Assembly (NCBI GenBank): GCA_902521995.1
Contig: CABYTO010000002.1
Location: 1 to 64,000, forward strand
Origin: an uncultured Prochlorococcus sp.
GTDB taxonomy: Bacteria > Cyanobacteriota > Cyanobacteriia > PCC-6307 > Cyanobiaceae
Direction: 5' to 3'
Length of the DNA: 64,000 nucleotides
Shown: piece by piece, positions 33,294 through 43,084 of the stretch
How the letters are laid out: every line of letters begins with the position of its first letter
Position numbering within the stretch: the first letter of the stretch is position 1
Translations under genes and position numbers: made by a program
Notes under the pieces: generated by a model
Databases searched by the model: none
Told to the model about the DNA's origin: nothing
Seen by the model: the letters and a program-made list of their open reading frames with translations, nothing else

Positions 33294-33662
33294 ATGGATA
33301 AATTTAAATTTTTCAAGACTGGCAGTGTTCAATCAAGTTATGGAGGTCAGTACAGTTATAAGGTAATTGGCCCATGTTGCAGACTTTATGATAGGGAAGA
33401 GTTACCCTGGCCTTGCTCAAGGCTTGCTTGGAGAAGTAAGGAGCCTAGTTGGAGAAGAATAGGGTCTAGGTTAGTTGCTGATATGGCTTCAAGAAAATGC
33501 CCATCTTACTCAGTTCAGATTTTGGAGCCTGGATCAAAACCTGTTGAGACAGTTATAACTCTTTTTTCAAAGAAATTTTCTTCTGATATACAAGAATGGT
33601 GGTACAGCAAAAAACCAGGCTCAAAAGAGCCTGGTAATATCTTCCCTTCTGAAATTGGTTAG
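33294..33662 (+). CDS. 122-residue conserved hypothetical protein
   Basis: It begins right after the petF terminator, so a promoter must lie in the terminator region or read-through must supply it. Notable parts are GSVQSSYGGQYSYKVIGPCC, REELPWPCSRLAWRSKEPSW and a C-terminal WWYSKKPGSKEPGN. It is rich in Trp, Cys and Arg and has no membrane span. No named domain is recognised. The last 50 bp contain a perfect 9-bp hairpin (33614-33635). Confidence 0.65.
   Translation: MDKFKFFKTGSVQSSYGGQYSYKVIGPCCRLYDREELPWPCSRLAWRSKEPSWRRIGSRLVADMASRKCPSYSVQILEPGSKPVETVITLFSKKFSSDIQEWWYSKKPGSKEPGNIFPSEIG
33614..33635. repeat. perfect inverted repeat inside a coding end
   Basis: ACCAGGCTC at 33614-33622 and GAGCCTGGT at 33627-33635 form an uninterrupted 9-bp stem with an AAAA loop. 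It lies in the last codons of the 122-residue gene and 37 bp before the convergent pentapeptide gene. There is no T run, so it is not a classical terminator, but it may act between the convergent genes or protect the 3' end of the mRNA. Confidence 0.7.
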
Positions 33663-33671
33663 CTTTAAATA

Positions 33672-34235
33672 TTATGCTTTTGGCTTTGGAGGCATGTAAC
33701 CTTTTAAGCCAGTGCATTCAAGACTATCAATTGTATTAACTCCAGTTTTTGAGTTAGTTCCACTAGCTCTTTCACATAATGATTTTCTCTGAGAAAGATC
33801 AAGATTTGCATCAGTGAAGTCTGCCCCATCAATAATTGCTCCATCAAAAACACTTTTCATTAGCTCACCATTAGTAAGATTTGCATCAGTAAAGTCAGCA
33901 TTATCAAAGCGTGTAGCATATGCAATGAGGTCTGTCATATTGGCTCCTTTAAAACTAGAGTTTTTTGCTGTAGTTACACTCATGTATGCGCCTTGAAGAT
34001 TAGCTTCTCCTAAATCTTGATTAGATAAATCATATTTAACATATTCAGTATTATGAAGGTCAGCACCGTGAAGATCATCTTTTAGAACGTCAACTGATGA
34101 AGGATCACTAGGATAGAGTGCATTTGCAGATATTGGACTAATAAGTATCCCAATAATTAATGGAAGAAAAATAAATAGTCTTTTACAAGACTTATGTAGT
34201 GATGAAAAAATAGAGACCATTTCGATCGACATCAA
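33672..34235 (-). CDS. exported pentapeptide-repeat protein
   Basis: The protein has 187 residues. The N-terminal signal (LFIFLPLIIGILISPISANA) points to the thylakoid lumen or periplasm, with cleavage near residue 39. Residues 55-150 carry A(D/N)LxX repeats such as DDLHGADLHN, LGEANLQGAYM and FTDANLTNGEL, which fold into a right-handed beta helix. Similar lumenal pentapeptide proteins are found in cyanobacteria and chloroplasts; their role is mostly unknown. Two C-terminal Cys (LCERAS, LECTGL) could form a disulfide. ATGs at 34235, 34232 or 34220 are possible. Confidence 0.82.
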   Translation of the reverse strand: MMSIEMVSIFSSLHKSCKRLFIFLPLIIGILISPISANALYPSDPSSVDVLKDDLHGADLHNTEYVKYDLSNQDLGEANLQGAYMSVTTAKNSSFKGANMTDLIAYATRFDNADFTDANLTNGELMKSVFDGAIIDGADFTDANLDLSQRKSLCERASGTNSKTGVNTIDSLECTGLKGYMPPKPKA

Positions 34236-34306
34236 ATAGAAAAACCTAAAACTATTATTTCATGGGTTGGTCATTTACAACGCTCCTGCTAACGAACTGT
34301 TGCAGT

Positions 34307-35245
34307 TTATTTTATTTCTGCCGTTAGAAAATCTTTTGCAAGCTGAGTATTTGGAAAAACTTTTTGAGCCTCTTTAAGCAAATCGCTTGGAGTAATTGCG
34401 TTTTTATTGGTATATCTTGGACTTAAATGAGTAATAATTAATTTTTTTGTGTTAGATAATAATGCTGTTTTGGCAGCCATGATTGTTGTGGAATGTAATT
34501 TTTCGTATGCCATGCTTTCATCCACCTCTGAAAAAGTCGATTCATGTACGAGCAAATCGGCATTTTTTGATAGTGAAACAGCTGATTCGCTAAAGATTGT
34601 ATCTGTGCAATAAACAAAACTTTCACCCTCTCTAGGAGGTCCACAGAATTCTTTCCCATCAAATGTCCTGCCATCCGCCAAAACTACTTTTTTGCCTTTT
34701 TGCAGTTCTGAATAAATTGGTCCAGGTGCTATTTTTAGAGATTCTGCTTTTTTGATATCAAATATACCTGGTTTGTCTTTTTCACTAACTCGATAACCAT
34801 AAGCAGGTATTTTATGTTTAAGACGGGCGCAGTTTACTTTTATTTTATTATTTTCAAATAGGATTTTATTTTCTGACACAAAATTTTCAACTTCCACAAA
34901 ATGTAATGGAAACGATAATTTGCAAAAACTACTTTTAAGTGCCGAATTTATAAAACTTCTCAACTCTGAAGGACCGTAAATTTCAATACCCTTACTATTT
35001 CCTGATAATCCTAAAGTAGCCAAAAGTCCAGGTAAGCCATAAATATGATCTCCATGCATATGAGTAATAAATATTTTCTTGATTTGCGAAGATTTGATAT
35101 TGCTTTTCATTATTTGATGTTGCGTTCCCTCTCCACAATCAAAAAGCCAAACTTCTGATGACTGTGATAGTTTAAGTGCTAGGGAAGAAACATTTCTCGT
35201 TAAGGATGGTACTCCTGAGCTTGTTCCTAAGAAGGTGATATTCAC
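34307..35245 (-). CDS. rnz: ribonuclease Z
   Basis: It cuts the 3' trailer of tRNA precursors that lack encoded CCA. The 312 residues contain the zinc-binding [10 protein letters not shown] (H62, H64, D66, H67) and a C-terminal [10 protein letters not shown]. The [17 protein letters not shown] start is that of the short bacterial form. The two tRNAs in this window lack encoded CCA, which matches the need for this enzyme. Confidence 0.95.
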   Translation of the reverse strand: MNITFLGTSSGVPSLTRNVSSLALKLSQSSEVWLFDCGEGTQHQIMKSNIKSSQIKKIFITHMHGDHIYGLPGLLATLGLSGNSKGIEIYGPSELRSFINSALKSSFCKLSFPLHFVEVENFVSENKILFENNKIKVNCARLKHKIPAYGYRVSEKDKPGIFDIKKAESLKIAPGPIYSELQKGKKVVLADGRTFDGKEFCGPPREGESFVYCTDTIFSESAVSLSKNADLLVHESTFSEVDESMAYEKLHSTTIMAAKTALLSNTKKLIITHLSPRYTNKNAITPSDLLKEAQKVFPNTQLAKDFLTAEIK

Positions 35246-35310
35246 TTATTTATGATATTTTTATTTTTATATCTGGCTTAAATCTAGACTTTTAGTCAAA
35301 CTTAGGCAAA

Positions 35311-36510
35311 TTGAGCATTTGTTTTTTAAACAAAGTGATACTTAAATTCAAAAATTATTATAGTAAATGTTGCCTGATTAGTATTTTATTTATTTGTGTT
35401 TTTCAGAGTGAAAGTGTTTTTGCATCTCGAGAGCCAATAATAAGAGTTTTAATATCAAAAAATGATTATTTAAGGATCAGATCAGATAGATCAATTCCCT
35501 TAACCATAAAGGGGAAACTTTTTTCGAGTCAAAAAATAAAAGGCTTAACTTTGAAAAATGAGAAAAATAGAAAAATTTTATATTTTGATAAAAATAAACA
35601 AAAAAAATATGATTTAAAAAGTAATCAACAATTGCAAGTTAGATCTTCTGATGGAAGAGGTATATGGGTTGGTCAGAAGAGGTTTTCTGGAAAGCTTAAT
35701 CTCTTTATACTTGATTCTGAAGTATTGGTAGTGAATGTTTTAGGACTAGAAAAATACCTAAGTAGTGTAGTTGGTTCAGAGATGCCAACAAAATGGCCTA
35801 TTGAAGCATTAAAAGCACAAGCAATTGCCTCAAGAACTTATGCTTTAAAGCAAAAGGGAAATAATTTATTTGATATAGATTCAACCCAGAAAAATCAAGT
35901 TTATAATGGCTTGGAGTCAAGAACTTATAAATCTATTAGAGCCGTTAAAAGTACAAGATCTTTGGTTTTGACGTATAAAAATAAATTAATTAATGCTTTG
36001 TTCCATAGCAGCTCAGGTGGAATGACAGAAAACAGTCAAGATGTATGGAAGAATAAATATCCATATTTATCAAGTGTGAAAGATTATGATAAAAATAATC
36101 CAAAATTTAGATGGCAAAAAAAATTTTCGAGTAATGAATTAACAAATTTATTTCCCAAGATTGGAGGTTTAAGAGATATGGAGATTCTAGATATTACCAG
36201 CACTGGAAGGGTAAAAAATGTAAAACTTATTGGGGCTAATGGTTCTGATCAAATGTCTGGGGTAGTTTTAAGAAAAAGATTAGGCCTCAACAGTAATTTT
36301 GTGAGATTTAAATTTTTTGAGGAAGAATTGAATAATAAATTTCCTATAAAAAAGGGTTTGTTAGCTTTTGGACAGGGTTCAGGGCATGGAGTAGGAATGA
36401 GTCAATGGGGCGCTAAATATCTGGCGTCTAGAGGTCAAAAAGCTGAAAGAATATTAAAGCATTTTTATAAGGGTGTTCAGATTAAGCCTTTCAGAAAAGA
36501 TTACCTATAG
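35311..36510 (+). CDS. SpoIID/LytB domain protein
   Basis: The protein has 399 residues with an N-terminal hydrophobic export signal (LISILFICVFQSESVFA). The catalytic region holds YLSSVVGSEMPTKWPIEALK and ALKAQAIASRTYAL, and ends with GQGSGHGVGMSQWGAKYLA, all hallmarks of SpoIID-type peptidoglycan lytic enzymes. The expected glutamate lies in VVGSEMP. In cyanobacteria these proteins probably act on the cell wall during growth or division. It is convergent with truB. Confidence 0.88.
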   Translation: MSICFLNKVILKFKNYYSKCCLISILFICVFQSESVFASREPIIRVLISKNDYLRIRSDRSIPLTIKGKLFSSQKIKGLTLKNEKNRKILYFDKNKQKKYDLKSNQQLQVRSSDGRGIWVGQKRFSGKLNLFILDSEVLVVNVLGLEKYLSSVVGSEMPTKWPIEALKAQAIASRTYALKQKGNNLFDIDSTQKNQVYNGLESRTYKSIRAVKSTRSLVLTYKNKLINALFHSSSGGMTENSQDVWKNKYPYLSSVKDYDKNNPKFRWQKKFSSNELTNLFPKIGGLRDMEILDITSTGRVKNVKLIGANGSDQMSGVVLRKRLGLNSNFVRFKFFEEELNNKFPIKKGLLAFGQGSGHGVGMSQWGAKYLASRGQKAERILKHFYKGVQIKPFRKDYL

Positions 36511-36513
36511 AAG

Positions 36514-37437
36514 TTATTTAGCATTAAGGACTAATTTTGGATTTATATTAGATAGCTCTTTATTTAAGAAGCCTATTCCAAGTAATGTTTGTTTTTTATC
36601 TATTACTTTTATGGGTTTTTTATAGTCAAAAGATTTGCTTTCCTGGAAGTAATTAATATCAACTTTAATAGCTCTTCCTGTTTGCCAAAAATTTATTTGT
36701 TTTTCATTACTTAAGACAAATGTTGAAATGTGATTAAGAGCAGAAATTGTTGGAATAATAAAATTTTTCGAGTTTTTCTTTCCTTTTTCTTTTTCGATAT
36801 CAGATATTTTAATCGAGTTTTCTTCATCAAAGCCACAAGCTGAAATTCTTTTTAGTTGTAGAAGGCAACCTTCGGAATTGAGAATTTCGCCTACATCTCT
36901 CGCGATTGATCTTATATATGTGCCAGCTGAACATTTGATTTTTATTTCTATGATTCCGTTAATTTGGTCCCATTTCATTAAAATAAGTTCGTCTATTTTT
37001 ACTTCTCTTGGTGATAATTCAAAAATTTCATTGCTGAAAGCTTTCTTATAAGCTCTCACACCATTAACGTGCACACTAGATACTTTCGGCGGAATTTGTT
37101 TAATAATTCCTCTAAATCTATTTAAGTATTGATCTAATTTTTCATTACTGATTTTAGGCCAAATTTTTTGATTAATTATTTCTCCGTGAATATCATCAGT
37201 ATTAGTTCTAATCCCTAATTTAATTTGTCCTATATAAGTTTTACCCTGAGGAAGATATTGAATAAATCTTGTTGCATTACCAACCGCGATCGGTAATGTT
37301 CCTGTAACTTCAGGGTCAAGGGTTCCTGTGTGTCCGACCTTTTTGGTATTTAGTAATCTCCTTATTTGTTTAACGCAATCATGCGAGGTACAGCCTTTAT
37401 CTTTATTAATTACTAAAAATCCATCTTTAGTTTTCAT
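36514..37437 (-). CDS. truB: tRNA pseudouridine-55 synthase
   Basis: It converts U55 in the T loop of tRNAs to pseudouridine. The 307 residues have [16 protein letters not shown] at the N terminus, the catalytic D41 in [12 protein letters not shown], and [16 protein letters not shown]. The C-terminal part is a degenerate PUA-like region. It stops 3 bp after the SpoIID gene, convergent. Confidence 0.95.
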   Translation of the reverse strand: MKTKDGFLVINKDKGCTSHDCVKQIRRLLNTKKVGHTGTLDPEVTGTLPIAVGNATRFIQYLPQGKTYIGQIKLGIRTNTDDIHGEIINQKIWPKISNEKLDQYLNRFRGIIKQIPPKVSSVHVNGVRAYKKAFSNEIFELSPREVKIDELILMKWDQINGIIEIKIKCSAGTYIRSIARDVGEILNSEGCLLQLKRISACGFDEENSIKISDIEKEKGKKNSKNFIIPTISALNHISTFVLSNEKQINFWQTGRAIKVDINYFQESKSFDYKKPIKVIDKKQTLLGIGFLNKELSNINPKLVLNAK

Positions 37438-37513
37438 TTTAAATATTAAGAATACTTTGAGAAAGATTTATAGACATTCTATGATTTTGTGACAAGAAAT
37501 TTAGACTAAGAAA

Positions 37514-38254
37514 TTGCAAAAGAATAATTTCATTTTAAAAGAGTTTTTAGACAATGCTTTTAATTTGAAATCACATTTAATGGAATATTTATCTATTAGA
37601 GAATGTGATTTAGATGGATTCCTTGCAAATGCAAAGATTAATTTGGCAAATTCCCATCCTGGAGATGCTTTAAATGATGTTTCGGATTTTTATACTGAGA
37701 TTGTGGGAGATAGGCATGTAGCTGATTTAGCTGCTTGGCATATCACAAGTAGGGACTATATCGCTGATACTTTAAAACTTCAGCAGAGATTTTCTAGAGA
37801 TTTAGTTTTGGATTTCGGAGGCGGTATTGGTACTCATGCCTTAGCTAATGCTATGTCTTCAAAAGTTAAGCATGTTTTTTTTGTAGATATTAATCAAACA
37901 AATAGAAATTTTGTTGAATACAGGGCTAAAAAATTAGGACTCGAAAAAAAACTTACCTTTTGTAAGACAATTAAAGATACACAAATATTTAAATTTGATA
38001 CGATAGTTTGTCTTGATGTTTTGGAACATCTTGCAGATCCAGCTTCTCAAATTAATACCTTCAGTGAGATTATGGATAGTAATTCTATTGCTCTATTCAA
38101 TTGGTATTTTTACAAAGGCGATAAGAATGAATATCCATTTCATATCGACGATAGTAAAATAGTTGAGAAGTTTTTTGAGTCACTTCAATCAAATTTTTTA
38201 GAAGTATTTCATCCTATTCTTATAACTACAAGAGCTTACAAGAAAATTAAATAA
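37514..38254 (+). CDS. SAM-dependent methyltransferase
   Basis: The protein has 246 residues from a TTG start. The class I motif [17 protein letters not shown] lies near residue 97, the acidic residue in VDINQTNR binds the ribose, and [15 protein letters not shown] is the post-I motif of the UbiE/Met11-like group. The N-terminal 85 residues are helical and family-specific. Substrate unknown. Its last 8 bp overlap rpmA on the other strand. Confidence 0.8.
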   Translation: MQKNNFILKEFLDNAFNLKSHLMEYLSIRECDLDGFLANAKINLANSHPGDALNDVSDFYTEIVGDRHVADLAAWHITSRDYIADTLKLQQRFSRDLVLDFGGGIGTHALANAMSSKVKHVFFVDINQTNRNFVEYRAKKLGLEKKLTFCKTIKDTQIFKFDTIVCLDVLEHLADPASQINTFSEIMDSNSIALFNWYFYKGDKNEYPFHIDDSKIVEKFFESLQSNFLEVFHPILITTRAYKKIK

Positions 38255-38507
38255 CAATATTAACTCTTTTTCTATTTCTTAAATTTCTTTTAATGCTTTC
38301 GAAACTTACGGTCCCTTCTTTGAGTGCAAAAAGGGTGTCATCTTTACCCTTTCCCACGTTAATCCCTGGCAAAAAGGATGTACCTCTTTGGCGAATTAAG
38401 ATTGAACCAGCGGTTACTTTTTCTCCGCCATAAGCTTTAACACCCAATCTTTTTGAATTTGAATCTCTTCCATTTCGTGTAGAACCTGTTCCTTTTTTAT
38501 GTGCCAT
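38247..38507 (-). CDS. rpmA: 50S ribosomal protein L27
   Basis: The protein has 86 residues. [33 protein letters not shown] and [14 protein letters not shown] are canonical L27. The N terminus is the direct form, without the Firmicute-type cleaved extension. It follows rplU by 9 bp, the standard L21-L27 pair. L27 reaches toward the peptidyl-transferase centre. Confidence 0.97.
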   Translation of the reverse strand: MAHKKGTGSTRNGRDSNSKRLGVKAYGGEKVTAGSILIRQRGTSFLPGINVGKGKDDTLFALKEGTVSFESIKRNLRNRKRVNIVI

Positions 38508-38516
38508 TAGAAGTGT

Positions 38517-38957
38517 TTAATTTGTAGATTTTGCTGATTTTGGTTGAGTTTCCTTTTTAACAGTTTCCTTCTTAGAAGAAGACTTAAGAACACTTTTACC
38601 TATTGTAATAGATTTTACCATAACTCTCGTAAGTTCTTGTCTGTGCCCCATCTTTCTTCTTGTCTTTTTTTTGGGTCGCATCTTGTATACAAGAATTTTC
38701 TTATCTCTTTTATGAGAGACAACTTCTAATTCAATTTTTGCATCTTTAACGTAAGGTTTACCAATAGTTATAGAATCTTTGTCCTTTAAAAGTAAAACTT
38801 TTTCCAGTGTTATTTTGTCTTTCTCTTTTGCATTTAACCTGTCTATGTCATAGTATCTATCAACTTCGAACCAAAATTGTTGACCCGAAGTTTCTGCTAT
38901 CGCATACAATTCACTACTTTTTAAAGAATTGTTTGAGGAGTTTTTAGAATTTGTCAT
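38517..38957 (-). CDS. rplU: 50S ribosomal protein L21
   Basis: The 146-residue protein binds 23S rRNA with L20. The core YAIAETSGQQFWFEVDRYYD to KKTRRKMGHRQELTRVMV is canonical. It is longer than the usual length of about 105, with a Ser/Asn-rich N-terminal extension and a Lys/Ser-rich tail of about 25 residues. It is divergent from kaiB across 143 bp. Confidence 0.96.
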   Translation of the reverse strand: MTNSKNSSNNSLKSSELYAIAETSGQQFWFEVDRYYDIDRLNAKEKDKITLEKVLLLKDKDSITIGKPYVKDAKIELEVVSHKRDKKILVYKMRPKKKTRRKMGHRQELTRVMVKSITIGKSVLKSSSKKETVKKETQPKSAKSTN

Positions 38958-39100
38958 ATCTTAAAGACGCCATAAGGCTCAAATTGAAAATTTGATTTAG
39001 CCAAATAAGCAATCATAATGGTTTGTTTATTTTCTTATTTTGTAGTGTAATAAGTCAAGGGTTGTTTTAAATCTTTTATATCAATTATGGAACTATAACT

Positions 39101-39418
39101 ATGGCAGCAAGAAAAACATACATTTTAAAACTCTATGTTGCTGGAAATACTCCTAATTCAATGAGAGCTTTAAATACATTAAGAGAAATTTTAGAAAATG
39201 AATTCAAAGGAGTTTATGCTTTGAAGGTTATTGATGTACTTAAACAACCACAACTTGCAGAAGAAGATAAGATTTTAGCCACTCCGACCTTAGCTAAAAT
39301 TTTGCCGCCACCAGTTAGAAAAATAATAGGTGATCTTTCGGATAGAGAGAAAGTTTTAATTGGTTTAGATCTACTTTTTGATGAATTAACTGAAACTGAA
39401 TATAGTGGAGATAAATAA
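39101..39418 (+). CDS. kaiB: circadian clock protein KaiB
   Basis: KaiB is the fold-switching partner that binds the KaiC ring and drives dephosphorylation. The 105 residues include [40 protein letters not shown] and [20 protein letters not shown], all canonical. kaiC follows after 69 bp. No kaiA is present in the 143 bp between rplU and kaiB, where it lies in related Synechococcus. Confidence 0.97.
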   Translation: MAARKTYILKLYVAGNTPNSMRALNTLREILENEFKGVYALKVIDVLKQPQLAEEDKILATPTLAKILPPPVRKIIGDLSDREKVLIGLDLLFDELTETEYSGDK

Positions 39419-39487
39419 GATATAAAACTTTTAAAATTAAAAATAAATTCAAAATTTATTTTATTTTCTTTTAATTAGCAGAAAACT

Positions 39488-41017
39488 ATGAATGATAAGA
39501 AATTTGGCAAATCAAATAAAATGCAAGTACAAAAATTACCAACTGGAATAGAAGGTTTTGATGATGTTTGTAGGGGTGGGTTGCCTGTATCTCGAAGTAC
39601 ACTCGTTAGTGGTACCTCAGGAACTGGTAAAACTGTTTTTTCTCTGCAATACTTACACCATGGAATTTGTAATTTTGATGAGCCTGGAATCTTTGTAACA
39701 TTTGAGGAATCACCTCTAGATATTATTAGAAATGCCGCAAGTTTTGGTTGGGATTTACAAGAGTTAATTGATCAAAATAAACTTTTTATTTTAGACGCAT
39801 CTCCTGATCCTGATGGTCAGGATGTTGCGGGTAACTTTGACTTGTCTGGTCTTATTGAGAGAATTAGTTATGCAATTAGAAAATATAAAGCTAAAAGAGT
39901 TGCAATAGACTCGATAACTGCAGTATTTCAACAGTATGATGCTATTTACGTTGTTAGAAGAGAAATATTTAGATTGATAGCGAGATTAAAAGAAATAGGT
40001 GTGACGACAGTTATGACGACAGAAAGGGTTGATGATTATGGCCCAATTGCTAGATATGGAGTAGAAGAATTTGTATCTGATAATGTTGTCTTACTAAGAA
40101 ATGTTCTTGAGTCAGAGAAGAGGAGAAGAACTTTAGAAGTTTTGAAATTAAGAGGTACTGTACATATGAAAGGTGAATACCCATTCACTATGGGAATGGA
40201 TGGAATAAGTGTGTTTGCCCTAGGAGCCATGAGATTAACGCAAAGATCCTCAAATATTAGGATTAGCTCTGGAGTTAAAGATCTTGATGATATGTGTGGT
40301 GGAGGATACTTTCAAGATTCCATCATTCTCGCCACTGGAGCTACTGGTACAGGTAAAACAATGCTTGTATCAAAATTTGTTGAAGACGCTTATAACAATA
40401 ACGAAAGAGCAATACTTTTTGCATATGAAGAATCAAGGGCTCAATTGCTTAGGAATGCGACTAGTTGGGGAATAGATTTTGAAAAAATGGAAAGTGATGG
40501 GTTATTAAAAATTATTTGTGCATATCCTGAATCAACTGGTTTAGAAGATCATTTGCAAATTATAAAAACGCAAATTAATCAATTTAAACCAAAAAGAATG
40601 GCAATTGATTCTCTATCTGCATTAGCCAGAGGTGTTAGTTTAAATGCATTTAGACAGTTTGTAATTGCTGTTACGGGTTATACAAAACAAGAGGAAATAG
40701 CAGGCTTTTTTACTAATACAGCAGAAGAATTTATGGGAAGTCATTCTATAACTGATTCTCATATCTCAACAATTACAGACACAATACTGTTGCTTCAATA
40801 TGTAGAAATTAAAGGTGAGATGGCACGAGCTTTAAATGTTTTTAAAATGCGAGGTTCATGGCATGATAAACGAATAAGAGAATTTATCATTACAAATAGT
40901 GGCCCAGAAATAAAAGATTCTTTTTCAAATTTTGAACAAATATTTAGTGGTGCACCCCACAGAGTTGTACCTGATCAAAATGTTCAGAATGTCTTTAAAG
41001 GATTAGAAAATAATTAG
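39488..41017 (+). CDS. kaiC: circadian clock ATPase/kinase KaiC
   Basis: The protein has 509 residues and two RecA-like domains. C1 has Walker A GTSGTGKT at 42-49 and catalytic Glu at 73-74 (TFEESP). C2 has Walker A GATGTGKT at 284-291. The phosphorylation pair Ser-Thr is kept in HISTITDT (S427, T428, matching S431/T432 of Synechococcus elongatus). The C-terminal tail that KaiA would bind is short and diverged. Without KaiA the clock is thought to run as an hourglass timer reset daily. The stop codon overlaps that of the NblS-like gene. Confidence 0.98.
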   Translation: MNDKKFGKSNKMQVQKLPTGIEGFDDVCRGGLPVSRSTLVSGTSGTGKTVFSLQYLHHGICNFDEPGIFVTFEESPLDIIRNAASFGWDLQELIDQNKLFILDASPDPDGQDVAGNFDLSGLIERISYAIRKYKAKRVAIDSITAVFQQYDAIYVVRREIFRLIARLKEIGVTTVMTTERVDDYGPIARYGVEEFVSDNVVLLRNVLESEKRRRTLEVLKLRGTVHMKGEYPFTMGMDGISVFALGAMRLTQRSSNIRISSGVKDLDDMCGGGYFQDSIILATGATGTGKTMLVSKFVEDAYNNNERAILFAYEESRAQLLRNATSWGIDFEKMESDGLLKIICAYPESTGLEDHLQIIKTQINQFKPKRMAIDSLSALARGVSLNAFRQFVIAVTGYTKQEEIAGFFTNTAEEFMGSHSITDSHISTITDTILLLQYVEIKGEMARALNVFKMRGSWHDKRIREFIITNSGPEIKDSFSNFEQIFSGAPHRVVPDQNVQNVFKGLENN

Positions 41018-43080
41018 ATAATTTCCTTAATTTCAGAACCTGAAAAAGAATCTGAATTATTAATAGCTTTTGTCAATAATTCATCTTTATCAGATTGTGC
41101 TAAGGCTAAATCAAACCAGAAAGTTGTTCCTACTCCTAATTCACTGGCCATACGAATTTCCCCACCATGTTTTTCAATTATTCCTCTCACTATAGATAAA
41201 CCTAAACCGGTACCTTGCTCAGTATGAACGGAATTCTCTACTCTATAAAAACGATCGAAGATCTTTTCTTGATCAGCTTGTGATATTCCTGAGCCAGTAT
41301 CAGCAATCTCAATTCTTACTTTTGGGAGTGGCGAAACTAATTCACATTGAGGGGCTGCATTATTTTTAATACTTGGAGGGAAAGCAGGACAGGAATCTGG
41401 CCAAGTATAAGCTCTTATAATTAAGGAGCTGTTTTTTGGACTAAATTTCAATCCATTACCTAGCAAATTATCAAAAACCTGTAAAAGTAAATCAAAATTT
41501 CCAAGAATTGGAGGAATAGTTTCTTCAATTTCATGAGCTAATGAAACATTTTTTTCTGTAGCATTCAATCTATAATTTCTGAGAGCCTGTTCAATTGCTG
41601 GTTTTATATCTATTTGCTCTAGCTGAATAATCTTCCCAGATTCTAATCTTGATAAATCTAATACATCATTTACAAGTCTTGTTAATCTATCAGTCTCTGA
41701 ATTTGCAATGCCCAAAAATTCTATTTGTTCTTCATCTGAAAGCTGATCTTTTAAATCATGTAATGTTTCTACATAACTTTTGATATTAAAAAGTGGAGTT
41801 CTCAATTCGTGCGAAACATTGCTAATAAATCTATTCTGCGCCGCATTAAGTTCAACTTCTCTAGTTAAGTCTTGGATTGTTACGGCAATTCCTTTTAATT
41901 CAACTTTATTTGTATCTAAAACTGATTGTAAGACAATTCTTAAGGTTCTTGCTGGTTCTCCTAAACTAAATCTTAAATCGTCTTTTTCCTTTTCCCTATT
42001 TAAAATAGATTCTATATTCGTATGTAGGTCGTTTGACAAAATCTCGGGAATTTCATTTAAAAAATGTTTACCCTCTAAGAATCTTCCTTCCCAACGAAAT
42101 AATCTCTTTGCTGTTGGATTAGTAAGTACAATATTGCCTTGTGAGTCCAATAATATGGCACCATCAGCCATAGTAGCTATAAGGGATTGCTGTTTTATTT
42201 GTGCCGCTTTTAGTTCTTCTATATTAGCTTCGTCATAATTTTCTAACTGAGTGGCCATTCTGTTAAATCCATTTAAAAGTTCTCCTAGATCTCCAGTCAT
42301 AGGTAATGAAATTCTAGACTTGAAATTTCCTCTTGAAATTTCTCTGACACCTCTTACTAACTCTCTGACTGGTCTTGTTATTGTTAGTGCATTGAATACA
42401 GCTCCAAGTATTACTAAAACCCAAATAGAGATAAAAACTGCAATGGTTACCTCTCTGGTTAAGGCAGCACTAGCAAGTGCTTTTTTATTAGGGGTTACTC
42501 CCAGAGCTAAAGTTCCAAGATATTTGCCTTTCCACAACATTGGTACAAATACATCTGTTACTTGACCTTGAGGTGTCGCATGTTGCCTAACTAAAGGAAA
42601 TTGTGGTCTCTTCTTTAATTCTGAGGGTAATTTTAATCTTCGAGTAAGCTGAAACTGACTGTCTGAGCTTGTAGGAGTTGCACTGATAGGTATCCCAAGT
42701 TGAACAATATCTTCAGCATCAGTAAAAAATATATAACGTAGGTTTCGACTTGATCTCCAAAACTTTTCGGCTACGTTTGAAATTTCTTTTTTTTGGTTGT
42801 TAGCAACTAATTCTGTAACATTTCCAGATAACAATAAGCCAAGATCTCGAGCATATCTAGTATCATTCATTCCTGCATCCCTTTGAATACTATTTAATGC
42901 AAAAAAAGTTATTCCTGTCATTAGGAGACTTACTACAAGAGTTGCTATAGCTAACAACTTTGTTCTTAAACTGAACCCACTCCACCAAGCGATGAGTCCA
43001 TTGATCCAATAGTTATTATTAATAGCTTCATTATCAGTGAAGTTATATTTTCTACTGTCTTGATTATTGTTATCCACCAT
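41014..43080 (-). CDS. nblS: NblS/Hik33-type sensor histidine kinase
   Basis: The protein has 688 residues. Spans at about 41-62 and 211-233 frame an extracytoplasmic sensor part; HAMP is at 233-285 and a PAS domain at about 295-405 (MADGAILLDSQGNIVLTNPT). HisKA has H424 in ISNVSHELRTPLFNIKSYVE, and the HATPase has QVFDNLLGNGLKFSP, IADTGSGIS and GTGLGLSIV. This is the plan of NblS/DspA/Hik33, which controls high-light and nutrient-stress genes including hli genes, through RpaB. It is convergent with kaiC and sits 4 bp after purD. Confidence 0.9.
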   Translation of the reverse strand: MVDNNNQDSRKYNFTDNEAINNNYWINGLIAWWSGFSLRTKLLAIATLVVSLLMTGITFFALNSIQRDAGMNDTRYARDLGLLLSGNVTELVANNQKKEISNVAEKFWRSSRNLRYIFFTDAEDIVQLGIPISATPTSSDSQFQLTRRLKLPSELKKRPQFPLVRQHATPQGQVTDVFVPMLWKGKYLGTLALGVTPNKKALASAALTREVTIAVFISIWVLVILGAVFNALTITRPVRELVRGVREISRGNFKSRISLPMTGDLGELLNGFNRMATQLENYDEANIEELKAAQIKQQSLIATMADGAILLDSQGNIVLTNPTAKRLFRWEGRFLEGKHFLNEIPEILSNDLHTNIESILNREKEKDDLRFSLGEPARTLRIVLQSVLDTNKVELKGIAVTIQDLTREVELNAAQNRFISNVSHELRTPLFNIKSYVETLHDLKDQLSDEEQIEFLGIANSETDRLTRLVNDVLDLSRLESGKIIQLEQIDIKPAIEQALRNYRLNATEKNVSLAHEIEETIPPILGNFDLLLQVFDNLLGNGLKFSPKNSSLIIRAYTWPDSCPAFPPSIKNNAAPQCELVSPLPKVRIEIADTGSGISQADQEKIFDRFYRVENSVHTEQGTGLGLSIVRGIIEKHGGEIRMASELGVGTTFWFDLALAQSDKDELLTKAINNSDSFSGSEIKEII

Positions 43081-43084
43081 TTAA

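Noticed and set aside
41780-42565. Two long plus-strand frames within the kinase gene
   Set aside because: They are antisense to conserved kinase coding sequence and have no family features.
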